Part shown: positions 1 through 5,789 of the stretch, piece by piece
How the letters are laid out: every line of letters begins with the position of its first letter
How positions within the stretch are numbered: the first letter of the stretch is position 1
The notes under the pieces: model-generated
Seen by the model: the letters and a program-made list of their open reading frames with translations, nothing else
Databases searched by the model: none
Told to the model about the DNA's origin: nothing
Position numbers and translations under genes: made by a program
Assembly: GCF_009711475.1 (NCBI RefSeq)
Contig: NZ_SMMD01000706.1
Span: 1-6,022 of the forward strand
Direction: 5' to 3'
Origin: Fulvivirga aurantia
GTDB taxonomy: Bacteria; Bacteroidota; Bacteroidia; Cytophagales; Cyclobacteriaceae
Length of the DNA stretch: 6,022 bases

Positions 1-29
1 TAACTCTGCTGTTTTTCTCGTCCGGCCAT
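1..29 (-). CDS. Possible start of a further operon gene (5' fragment only)
   Basis: An ATG on the minus strand at 29-27 lies four bases after the TAA stop of the acetyltransferase gene. It opens a frame reading MAGREKQQS before the window ends. The short gap fits continuation of the MarR-decarboxylase-acetyltransferase operon, whose other junctions are also very tight. Only nine full codons are visible, there is no clear ribosome binding site, and no family can be recognised. It could equally be a chance ATG in the 3' untranslated region. Confidence 0.3.
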
Positions 30-33
30 CTTT

Positions 34-525
34 TTATAGGCTACGATACATCACATAGGCATTTACCAACCCCAATTGCACATGTTTAAAAGCATTGGGT
101 ATTTCTCCTACTATGCTGAAGCCTAATTTTTGCCACAAATTAACTCCGGCCGTATTGGATTTTACTACGATATTAAATTGCATGGCCTCGTAACCAAGGT
201 CTCTGGCTATGTCAAGTGAAGCTTTACAAATCTTATGACCAATTCCTCTGCCTCTAAAGTCAGGGTGTACCATATATGAGGCATTGGCAATGTGTGAGCC
301 TAAGCCGGGCTGATTATCTTTAATGATAAAAGTAGCTACTACCTTCTGGCCGAGCTTAGCCACATGACAGTGTTTGTTTTTGCCACACCAATAGCTCAAC
401 ATATCTTCTTTAGAACTCTCTGGATTAAAAACATAGGTATCGCCAGTGGCAATCACTACTTTTATAATTTCCCAGATTGCTTCATGATCAGAAGGATTGG
501 GTTTAGATATTTTTAAATCATCCAT
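34..525 (-). CDS. GNAT family N-acetyltransferase, Mpr1-like
   Basis: This 163-residue protein is a complete single-domain GNAT, which transfers an acetyl group from acetyl-CoA to an amine; it is expected to be cytosolic. Motif A, the pyrophosphate-binding loop, is visible as HPDFRGRGIGHKIC at about residues 87-100 and matches the R-x-x-G-x-G consensus (R91, G94, G96). Motif B lies at about 124-137, with N124, W131 and LGF at 134-136. The block FNIVVKSN...LWQKLGF...G..P.A recalls the yeast Mpr1 family, which acetylates azetidine-2-carboxylate and P5C/glutamate semialdehyde; this comparison is from memory, not alignment. The start overlaps the decarboxylase stop by 8 bp (ATGGATGA) and has an AAGGA site five bases upstream, so this start is well supported and translational coupling is likely. 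It is the third gene of the MarR-decarboxylase operon. The substrate is unknown: the amine made by the decarboxylase or a proline-like imino acid are the two context-based guesses. Confidence 0.9.
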   Translation of the reverse strand: MDDLKISKPNPSDHEAIWEIIKVVIATGDTYVFNPESSKEDMLSYWCGKNKHCHVAKLGQKVVATFIIKDNQPGLGSHIANASYMVHPDFRGRGIGHKICKASLDIARDLGYEAMQFNIVVKSNTAGVNLWQKLGFSIVGEIPNAFKHVQLGLVNAYVMYRSL

Positions 526-2011
526 TGTCGTCCTTAGTCAATGGTTGCATTTGCTTCTCCAGATCAGCGCCAACTTCACTGATTACCTTGAGCAGACGAT
601 CCATGTGAGATTTCTGAATGCGGTGGTTTATCATACACGCTCTTATGACCGGTCTTTGATGTAAAGTGGTGCCTGTAATAAACACACGAGCATCTTTTTC
701 CAGTGCGGGAATTATGGCCTTATTCAGCTTGTCAATATAGGCTTTATCAGTTTTAAGAGAAGTGTCGGTGCCGAGATATCTAAAGCATGTCACCGATAGG
801 TCTGGGTTGTTGCACAACTCAAACGCATCATGCTTTTCTACTTCGTCAGCCAGGTATTTTGCCAAATCGATATCTTTTTGAATGGCTTGCTTAAAAGCGT
901 CAGCACCATAGGCCTTAAAGCTCATCCATACTTTAAGCGCCTTGGCATTTCTTGAGAGTTGGAAGTGATGTTCGTTAAAGTCAAAACGGCCATCATCTTT
1001 GGTGTCTGTGTCGAGGTAAGCGGCTTTTTTATAAAAAGTCTGATTGAGTTTTTTCCAATTTTTCACAAGCGTACAGCCTGCCTCAAGGGGTTGATAAAGC
1101 CATTTGTGAAAATCAACAGCCACGGAGTCAGCACGCTCAATCCCTTTAAATTTTTCTGATAGTCCGTGAAGACCACCAGCTAAGCCACCGTAGGCTCCAT
1201 CGATATGGTACCACATGTTATGGTCTTTGGCTATGTCTGCCAAAGTATCCAGAGGATCGATAGCACCTGTATTCACGGTGCCTGCATTTCCAATCAGGCA
1301 AAACGGTTGATAACCATCTGCGATGTCTTGCTCTATCTGCTGTTTCAATGCTTTTAGATCGATGATGCAATTGTGGTCGGTAGGTATTTTGCGATATTGA
1401 TTCATACCAATACCAAGTAATTCTATACTCTTGTCCACACACCCGTGTACTTCATCAGAAGCGTAAACGATAAATGGTTTGAAACCAAATAGACCTTTGT
1501 TTCTTATATCTTCTTTTTCGAAATACACATTCCGCGCGACAGTAAGGCCTGTTAGGTTTGCTGCAGAGCCTCCACTCACCAATACGCCACCTACATCGCT
1601 ACCATAACCCATAAATTCGGCTCCCCATTGCACAACTCGCTTTTCCATTTCTGAAATAACAGGGGCTAGGTGCCATTTACCCACATTTTGATTTATAGAA
1701 GTGGCCAGCATTTCTGCCGCGATTGACATGTGAGTACCACCTGCCAATACATAGGCATATAAATTGGGACCGATGTTCATGGTGGCCGTGTCGAGTACTT
1801 TTTCTTTCACCCAATTAAGCAGTTCTTTTTTATCCTGGCCTTTGGCCGGCAAAGGCTCATTAAGCCATGCTTTTATTACTTCGGGAGTGTTGCCACCATA
1901 GGCAGGTTTATCATCAAGATTTTGATATCTGTCTAAAATAATTTCTTTGGCCTGATCAAGAAGGGCTTCAAACTCCTGATCGCTATAGTCGAGTGTAAAA
2001 TTATTGTCCAT
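518..2011 (-). CDS. Group II PLP-dependent amino-acid decarboxylase (AADC-like)
   Basis: This 497-residue protein belongs to the pyridoxal-dependent decarboxylase group II family (aromatic-L-amino-acid, glutamate, histidine and diaminobutyrate decarboxylases), which removes CO2 from an amino acid to give an amine. Visible hallmarks are the phosphate-binding SGGSAAN at 147-152, the ring-stacking His189 in SDEVHGCVDK, the NAGTVNTGAIDPL segment at 242-254, Asp271 in HIDGAYGG (pairs with the pyridine nitrogen), and the Schiff-base Lys303 in DFHKW. A Tyr at 332 (AAYLD) fits the mobile-loop tyrosine of AADC enzymes that commits the reaction to decarboxylation rather than aldehyde formation. Length is normal for the family and all key residues are present, so it should be active. 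Its start overlaps the MarR gene by 11 bp and its stop overlaps the acetyltransferase start by 8 bp. No amino-acid/amine antiporter lies beside it, which argues against a classic acid-resistance pair. The substrate cannot be assigned from sequence. Confidence 0.92.
   Translation of the reverse strand: MDNNFTLDYSDQEFEALLDQAKEIILDRYQNLDDKPAYGGNTPEVIKAWLNEPLPAKGQDKKELLNWVKEKVLDTATMNIGPNLYAYVLAGGTHMSIAAEMLATSINQNVGKWHLAPVISEMEKRVVQWGAEFMGYGSDVGGVLVSGGSAANLTGLTVARNVYFEKEDIRNKGLFGFKPFIVYASDEVHGCVDKSIELLGIGMNQYRKIPTDHNCIIDLKALKQQIEQDIADGYQPFCLIGNAGTVNTGAIDPLDTLADIAKDHNMWYHIDGAYGGLAGGLHGLSEKFKGIERADSVAVDFHKWLYQPLEAGCTLVKNWKKLNQTFYKKAAYLDTDTKDDGRFDFNEHHFQLSRNAKALKVWMSFKAYGADAFKQAIQKDIDLAKYLADEVEKHDAFELCNNPDLSVTCFRYLGTDTSLKTDKAYIDKLNKAIIPALEKDARVFITGTTLHQRPVIRACMINHRIQKSHMDRLLKVISEVGADLEKQMQPLTKDDNG
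531..535 (-). promoter_or_regulatory. Shine-Dalgarno site of the acetyltransferase gene
   Basis: The minus strand reads AAGGA here, five bases before the ATG at 525-523. It sits inside the last codons of the decarboxylase. Most other genes in the window lack such a site, as is common in Bacteroidota, so its presence supports the chosen start and suggests that ribosomes re-initiate at the overlapping stop/start. Confidence 0.55.
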
Positions 2012-2489
2012 TGCTTTCTATATTTTCTAATGTCATTTCCATAAAACTTTTTTGGTCAAGTCGGGCTTCAATCATGTCAAGTAGCTCTAGCAAGTCAGTT
2101 TCACCAACCATTTGTGCTACGCCTTGCGTACCTGCAGTCCATATTTTTTCTAGCTGAGGGTATACATTTTTAGTCTTGTCAGAAAGACTCAATAATTGCT
2201 TGCGGCCATCGTCCTGGCATTTTCGAGAGTTGAGGTATCCACTTTTAATCATTTTGTTGATAATACTGATAATGCTGGGGTGTGACATTTGAAGTGCTGC
2301 TGATATTTCAGTCACCGACAACTCCTTTTCTTCTTTTAGAAGTTTGAAAACCAGATACCAGTTGGGTTCAATGTCTAGGCCGAGGTGCTTGTACATCTCC
2401 CGCCCACTGTGAATCATCTTGTCGCTGATGCGTTTAAGTCTGGAGGCTAGGGCCAGGTGGCCCAGTTGCTTTAAAAAATCGTCTGTCAT
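2001..2489 (-). CDS. MarR-family transcriptional regulator
   Basis: This 162-residue protein has the MarR layout: an N-terminal dimerisation helix region (about 1-50), a winged helix-turn-helix (about 56-87, with LSVTEISAALQMSHPSII as helix-turn-helix and INKMIKSGYL after it), a basic wing with the typical D-D-G-R-K signature (93-97 in SRKCQDDGRKQLLSLSDK), and a C-terminal helical dimerisation arm. MarR proteins bind palindromic operators as dimers and are usually released by a small ligand. It is the first gene of the operon and overlaps the decarboxylase start by 11 bp. Two copies of a 14-bp near-palindrome sit in its own promoter (2499-2512 and 2530-2543), so autorepression of the whole operon is the natural inference. 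The ligand is unknown; the decarboxylase substrate or product is the obvious candidate. The ATG at 2489-2487 is ten bases after the proximal operator, with no clear Shine-Dalgarno site. Confidence 0.9.
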   Translation of the reverse strand: MTDDFLKQLGHLALASRLKRISDKMIHSGREMYKHLGLDIEPNWYLVFKLLKEEKELSVTEISAALQMSHPSIISIINKMIKSGYLNSRKCQDDGRKQLLSLSDKTKNVYPQLEKIWTAGTQGVAQMVGETDLLELLDMIEARLDQKSFMEMTLENIESNGQ

Positions 2490-2498
2490 TTCAACTTA

Positions 2499-2512
2499 TG
2501 TAGTTAGCTACA
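2499..2512 (-). promoter_or_regulatory. MarR operator copy 1 (proximal)
   Basis: The plus strand reads TGTAGTTAGCTACA, a near-palindrome with arms TGTAG/CTACA and one mismatched pair around the central TA. It is identical to the copy at 2530-2543. It lies directly downstream of the TATATTTG -7 box in the minus-strand sense, over the expected transcription start, where a bound repressor would block initiation. Binding by the adjacent MarR protein is inferred from position and symmetry. Confidence 0.8.
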
Positions 2513-2520
2513 CAAATATA
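2513..2520 (-). promoter_or_regulatory. -7 promoter box of the MarR operon
   Basis: On the minus strand this reads TATATTTG, an exact match to the Bacteroidota -7 consensus TAnnTTTG. It lies 24-31 bases before the MarR start codon and exactly between the two operator copies. No good TTG -33 box is seen; the -33 region would fall on the distal operator, so repressor and sigma factor would compete there. Confidence 0.65.
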
Positions 2521-2529
2521 GGTAAAATA

Positions 2530-2543
2530 TGTAGTTAGCTACA
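2530..2543 (-). promoter_or_regulatory. MarR operator copy 2 (distal)
   Basis: This is an exact second copy of TGTAGTTAGCTACA in the same orientation, 31 bp from the first (about three turns of the helix), so two dimers would bind on the same face of the DNA. It covers the -33 region of the promoter. The identity extends one base upstream (A), giving a 15-bp direct repeat. Confidence 0.8.
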
Positions 2544-2585
2544 TTTATATTACTAAATTTTTATTTTGAGCTTTAAATTAGAAAA

Positions 2586-3086
2586 CTAAGAAAGGATGTC
2601 AGTAATGATTGTATTGAGCTCTTCCAGACCCTTTTCGTCTTTTATTATATAGTCTCGCAGTCCATTTTCTACAAAAGCGCCTCGCAATTTTACTTCTAGC
2701 TCATTGAGGATTATGACTTTCTGGTTTGGATTGGCATCCATGATCTGATCAAAAGTTTCTCGACCAGATATGGTGTGAGAAACGCCTTTATTAAGGAAGA
2801 AATTAAGAAAAATAAGATCGGGATTATGTTTTAGGTCTTTGAGGCAGCTGGTGCCTGTGGTATAGTTTTTTACCTTAAATCTATACTTGGTTTGATTTAC
2901 CTCGAGTTTTAGTTTAGAGAAATGTGTGTTTAATTGCTGAAGGAAGGAAGGATCATCTTCAACAATGTAAATCAATAATTCCTGCGGTTTAAGCTCCGAA
3001 GGAAACTTGATATTTATAATGTCTTGATCTGATTTTTTATGCTGATTACGCAGTTTATCAACTCTTGAGAGAGAAAATAGTGACAT
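2586..3086 (-). CDS. Stand-alone CheY-like receiver protein with degenerate phosphorylation site
   Basis: This 166-residue protein has a roughly 35-residue basic N-terminal extension and then one response-regulator receiver domain, with no output domain. The acidic pocket is kept as E43-D44-D45 in YIVEDDPSFL, and the conserved Lys is K149 in YIIKDE. The position that normally carries the phosphorylated Asp is Asn95 (PDLIFLNFFLN, where LDxxLN is usual), and the conserved Thr/Ser is also Asn (N128 in VIILNE). Both Asn codons are AAT, and N95 is one transition from the usual GAT. The otherwise intact fold pattern and open frame suggest a pseudo-receiver that works by protein contact without phosphorylation, rather than a decayed gene. 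No histidine kinase is adjacent. It is followed after 96 bp by the MarR operon, which has its own promoter. The start is the first ATG in frame, without a Shine-Dalgarno site, so it is somewhat uncertain. Confidence 0.82.
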   Translation of the reverse strand: MSLFSLSRVDKLRNQHKKSDQDIINIKFPSELKPQELLIYIVEDDPSFLQQLNTHFSKLKLEVNQTKYRFKVKNYTTGTSCLKDLKHNPDLIFLNFFLNKGVSHTISGRETFDQIMDANPNQKVIILNELEVKLRGAFVENGLRDYIIKDEKGLEELNTIITDILS

Positions 3087-3160
3087 TTAGTTGGTTTTGG
3101 TTTACAAGTTTTTGGCTTCCCCTCATTCTCTTCCAACATACAAGGTTGTAATAATTGCTG

Positions 3161-3188
3161 ATAAATCATAATTAATAAATCATAATTT
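3161..3188. repeat. 14-bp tandem repeat, two copies
   Basis: The unit ATAAATCATAATTA (3161-3174) is followed directly by ATAAATCATAATTT (3175-3188), a 13 of 14 match. It lies about 75-100 bp upstream of the receiver gene start. It may be a regulator site, or simply an AT-rich slippage duplication. No clear TAnnTTTG promoter is visible between it and the gene; TATGTTGG near 3137-3130 on the minus strand is a one-mismatch candidate only. Confidence 0.6.
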
Positions 3189-3227
3189 GTAGAAAAAATT
3201 ACACGACAACGCGTTATGCATACTATT

Positions 3228-3365
3228 AAAAAAAAAGAGGCTGTCTCAAAAGTCTTTAACACCGTCACTCAGAGCGAAGCGTGGAGTCTTTTTTTCCATT
3301 TGAATCCAGATTTTAGGGATTCTTCACTGCGTTCTTCATGACGACACTACTTTTGAGGCAGCCTC
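3228..3365 (-). terminator. Long-stem intrinsic terminator of the P5C dehydrogenase gene
   Basis: Reading the minus strand from 3365, a 17-base arm beginning GAGGCTGCCTC pairs with a second arm ending CAGCCTC at 3237 (16 of 17 pairs). Nine consecutive T's follow (3236-3228). The structure begins 24 bp after the dehydrogenase stop codon. A stem followed by a U-tract is the classic Rho-independent form, although the roughly 95-base interior loop is unusually long. The interior can fold further (hairpin at 3302-3322). It would separate the dehydrogenase from the downstream receiver gene. Confidence 0.65.
3237..3365. repeat. 129-bp palindromic (MITE/REP-like) element
   Basis: The element is bounded by inverted repeats GAGGCTGTCTCAAAAGT (3237-3253) and ACTTTTGAGGCAGCCTC (3349-3365), which match at 16 of 17 positions. 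The inside is also roughly symmetrical: the CGTCACTCAGAGCGAAGCG segment starting at 3263 and the GCGTTCTTCATGACG segment ending at 3344 are imperfect inverted copies (about 17 of 26 positions). There is also a perfect 6-bp hairpin GAATCC/GGATTC at 3302-3322. Sequences of the type GTCATTCTGAGCGAAGCGAAG are, from memory, common dispersed intergenic repeats in Bacteroidota. No coding capacity and no clear target-site duplication are seen. The right arm is itself palindromic (GAGGC-A-GCCTC, 3355-3365). Confidence 0.65.
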
Positions 3366-3381
3366 ATCATATAAATATGAT
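3366..3381. repeat. Short AT-rich palindrome beside the hairpin element
   Basis: The sequence ATCATATAAATATGAT has perfect 7-bp arms around AA. It lies exactly between the end of the 129-bp element and the dehydrogenase stop region. It could be a minor hairpin in the 3' untranslated RNA or the preferred palindromic target of the element. Both ideas are speculative. Confidence 0.4.
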
Positions 3382-3388
3382 CAATGTC

Positions 3389-5020
3389 CTATTCTTCTTC
3401 TAAGAAAGGGTATTTGTAGTCAACTGGCGGTACAAAAGTTTCTTTGATCGTTCTCGGAGAAACCCATCTAAGAAGGTTAAGTACAGAACCTGCCTTATCG
3501 TTAGTACCTGATGCTCTCGAGCCACCAAACGGCTGCTGACCAACTACTGCGCCTGTAGGCTTATCGTTGATGTAGAAGTTACCAGCGGCATTTACTAATT
3601 TCTTAGTAGCCATTTCTGCTGCATATCTATCAGTTGAGAAGATGGCTCCTGTAAGTGCATAAGGAGAAGTTGTATTTACCAACTCAAGCGTTTCTTCAAA
3701 TCTTTCTGCCTGATACACATAAATAGTAACCACAGGGCCAAAAATCTCCTCACACATGGTAAGCGACTGAGGGTCTTTAGTTACAACCACTGTTGGTTCG
3801 ATGAAATATCCTTTTGACTTATCATAGTTTCCACCAGCGATAACCTCGGTCATGTCATCAGCCTTTACCTTATCGATGTAGTCGGCAATTTTATCAAAGG
3901 CACGCTCATCAATTACAGCATTTATAAAGTTTGTGAAATCTTCAGGATCGCCCATTTTCATATCCTTAAGATCTGCCACAACGTTTTCTTTCACTTCATC
4001 CCATAGATTTGAAGGCACGTACACTCTAGAAGCTGCAGAACATTTCTGACCCTGGAACTCAAATGCACCTCGTGAAATTGCCGTTGCTAATTGCTTAGCA
4101 TTAGCTGACTTATGTGCCACGATAAAGTCTTTACCACCAGTTTCTCCAACCACTCTAGGGTAAGTTTTGTATTTATCTACATTCTGTCCAATGGTTTTCC
4201 AAAGGTTTCTGAATACACCAGTACTTCCTGTAAAGTGAAGTCCGGCAAAATCTGCATGGTTAAAAATAACATCTCCGGCAACCGGCCCATCTACATAAAT
4301 AAGGTTGATTACACCGTCTGGTAATCCTGCCTCTTTCAAAACCTGCATGATGATGTTTGCAGAGTAAACCTGAGTATAAGCAGGCTTCCATATCGCAGTG
4401 TTGCCCATAAGTGCAGGCGCGATCGGAAGGTTACCCGCTATAGAAGTAAAGTTGAAAGGAGTGATGGCAAACACAAAACCTTCTAGCGGTCTGTGCTCCA
4501 TGCGGTTCCATATACCAGGTGAAGATTCTGGTTGCTCAGCATAAATCTGAGTCATGTAATGCACGTTGAATCTTAGAAAATCTATAAACTCACACGCAGC
4601 ATCGATCTCTGCCTGATAGCAGTTTTTTGATTGCCCTAGCATCGTAGAAGCATTGATTTTTGATCTGTAAGGACCAGCCAAAAGTTCAGCTGCTCTAAGG
4701 AAAATACTTGCCCTATGCTCCCAGCTCATAGAAGCCCACGCTTCTTTAGCACCAAGTGCAGCTTTTACCGCCTGCTCTACATGTGAGCTGTCACCTTCGT
4801 GAAAATGACCAAGCACATGCTGGTGGTCATGCGGAGGATTCATAGGTATTTTATTACCTGTTCTTACCTCATCGCTACCGATGTACATTGGTACATCCAT
4901 CTCTTGTGAGCGAAATTCTTTGAGTGTCTTTTTTAACTCAATTTTTTCTGGTGATCCCGGGGCATATGATTTTACCGGTTCGTTTTTCGGTGTTGGCACC
5001 GTATATATTCCTTTTGGCAT
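3389..5020 (-). CDS. pruA: L-glutamate gamma-semialdehyde (P5C) dehydrogenase
   Basis: This complete 543-residue aldehyde dehydrogenase oxidises glutamate gamma-semialdehyde (the open form of 1-pyrroline-5-carboxylate) to glutamate with NAD+, the second step of proline breakdown in the cytosol. Visible residues are Asn190 in TPFNF (oxyanion site), Lys212 in WKPA (cofactor binding), FTGSTG at 263-268, general base Glu293 in GETGGK, nucleophile Cys327 in GQKCSAASR, and EEIFGPVV at 424-431. The N-terminus MPKGIYTVP..NEPV and the C-terminal GTNDKAG..LLRWVSPRTIKE block are typical of the ALDH4A1-type P5C dehydrogenase group rather than the PutA or RocA groups; this assignment is from family knowledge. 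All key residues and the length are normal. No proline dehydrogenase gene is in the window. The gene starts 72 bp after the HAD gene, has a possible promoter box at 5064-5071, and ends at the hairpin terminator. Confidence 0.95.
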   Translation of the reverse strand: MPKGIYTVPTPKNEPVKSYAPGSPEKIELKKTLKEFRSQEMDVPMYIGSDEVRTGNKIPMNPPHDHQHVLGHFHEGDSSHVEQAVKAALGAKEAWASMSWEHRASIFLRAAELLAGPYRSKINASTMLGQSKNCYQAEIDAACEFIDFLRFNVHYMTQIYAEQPESSPGIWNRMEHRPLEGFVFAITPFNFTSIAGNLPIAPALMGNTAIWKPAYTQVYSANIIMQVLKEAGLPDGVINLIYVDGPVAGDVIFNHADFAGLHFTGSTGVFRNLWKTIGQNVDKYKTYPRVVGETGGKDFIVAHKSANAKQLATAISRGAFEFQGQKCSAASRVYVPSNLWDEVKENVVADLKDMKMGDPEDFTNFINAVIDERAFDKIADYIDKVKADDMTEVIAGGNYDKSKGYFIEPTVVVTKDPQSLTMCEEIFGPVVTIYVYQAERFEETLELVNTTSPYALTGAIFSTDRYAAEMATKKLVNAAGNFYINDKPTGAVVGQQPFGGSRASGTNDKAGSVLNLLRWVSPRTIKETFVPPVDYKYPFLEEE

Positions 5021-5063
5021 ATGATTTAATGGGTTATTTGTTAAAAATCTTGCTTTCGGACTG

Positions 5064-5071
5064 CAAATTTA
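5064..5071 (-). promoter_or_regulatory. Possible -7 promoter box of the P5C dehydrogenase gene
   Basis: The minus strand reads TAAATTTG, an exact TAnnTTTG match, 43 bases before the start codon in the 72-bp gap after the HAD gene. The nearest TTTG upstream is only 13 bases away, so the -33 box is poor. ATTTGCA occurs twice in this gap, 21 bp apart (5062-5068 and 5083-5089), and may be a regulator site. No terminator is seen in the gap, so read-through from the HAD gene is also possible. Confidence 0.4.
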
Positions 5072-5092
5072 GCTAATACACTTGCAAATACC

Positions 5093-5788
5093 TTAGAGGA
5101 TATCCATCAATTGGCTCAGGCAGTTAATCTCGTAGTTGATTGTGGCCTTGTGCGCCCTTTTGTGGGGGTTGAAATAAACTGCATCGATTGAGGCGTTTAT
5201 AGCTCCTTTTACATCGGCACTTAAATTATCGCCAATCATCAAGCTTTTGTCACTCTTGGCACTGGCATGACCCAGGGCGTATTCAAATATCTCTTTTGAT
5301 GGTTTTCTATGACCAGACCCATCTGAAGTGATCATCCCTTTGAAGTAAGGTTTCAGATTAGATTTTGTGATTTTTATCTGCTGGACATCATCAAAGCCGT
5401 TGGTAAGAATAAACAGCCTGTATTTTTGCTGTAGATAATCTAAAACATCCAATGTATAAGGAAAGAGGTTAGTTTTTTGAGGGCATTCCTTGATATACTC
5501 AACAGACATATCTGTAGAAAAACTACGGTTTTTGATGCCCAGGTTCTTTAAGATACTATCAAACCTCGTGTTTCTTATATGCTCGCGATCAACATGACCT
5601 TTATTGTAGTTGCTCCAAAGTTTCTCGTTTACTTGCGTGAAAGTATTTAAGAAAAGGTCAAGCGATACATCCTTGTAGTCATTCAAGCCATACTTTATAT
5701 ATAAGTCTGAAAGCGCTTCTACAGAATTTTTGTCGTAATCCCAGAGCGTGTGATCCAGATCGAAGAAAATGACCTCATATCGCTGCAT
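5093..5788 (-). CDS. YjjG/YfnB-type HAD hydrolase (pyrimidine nucleotidase)
   Basis: This 231-residue cytosolic protein is a complete haloacid dehalogenase-superfamily phosphatase. Motif I is FFDLDHTLWD, with nucleophile Asp10 and acid/base Asp12; motif II is LTNG (Thr129); motif III is Lys162 in HRKPSKEIF; motif IV is MIGDNLSADVKGA (Asp187, Asp192). The helical cap lies between residues of about 18 and 100. DLDHTLWD and the HRKPSKEIF..A pattern are characteristic of the YjjG/YfnB group, which dephosphorylates nucleoside 5'-monophosphates including non-canonical pyrimidines (house-cleaning of the nucleotide pool). Substrates of HAD enzymes vary widely, so the specificity is inferred. The ATG follows the ArsR stop after a single base (TAGTATG), so the two genes are almost surely co-transcribed and translationally coupled. 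Confidence 0.9.
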   Translation of the reverse strand: MQRYEVIFFDLDHTLWDYDKNSVEALSDLYIKYGLNDYKDVSLDLFLNTFTQVNEKLWSNYNKGHVDREHIRNTRFDSILKNLGIKNRSFSTDMSVEYIKECPQKTNLFPYTLDVLDYLQQKYRLFILTNGFDDVQQIKITKSNLKPYFKGMITSDGSGHRKPSKEIFEYALGHASAKSDKSLMIGDNLSADVKGAINASIDAVYFNPHKRAHKATINYEINCLSQLMDIL

Positions 5789-5789
5789 A

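Noticed and set aside
959..1159. Plus-strand open frame of 66 codons
   Set aside because: It is fully antisense to the decarboxylase gene, which has strong family motifs throughout.
1218..1442. Second minus-strand frame of 74 codons
   Set aside because: It lies inside the decarboxylase in another frame; its Arg/His-rich translation is typical of an out-of-frame shadow.
2544..2585. Possible terminator between the receiver gene and the MarR operon
   Set aside because: The stretch is AT-rich with no GC-containing stem; only AGCT-centred short symmetry is present, so a terminator cannot be supported.
3208..3215. Palindrome AACGCGTT
   Set aside because: An isolated 8-bp palindrome is too short to support a function and no second copy is seen nearby.
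3014..3268. Open frame of 84 codons on the minus strand between the hairpin element and the receiver gene
   Set aside because: It starts inside the repeat element, runs through AT-rich intergenic DNA and the tandem repeat, overlaps the start of the receiver gene in another frame, and shows no domain or conserved pattern.
4112..4324. Plus-strand open frame of 70 codons
   Set aside because: It is antisense to the conserved catalytic part of the P5C dehydrogenase and has no recognisable features.
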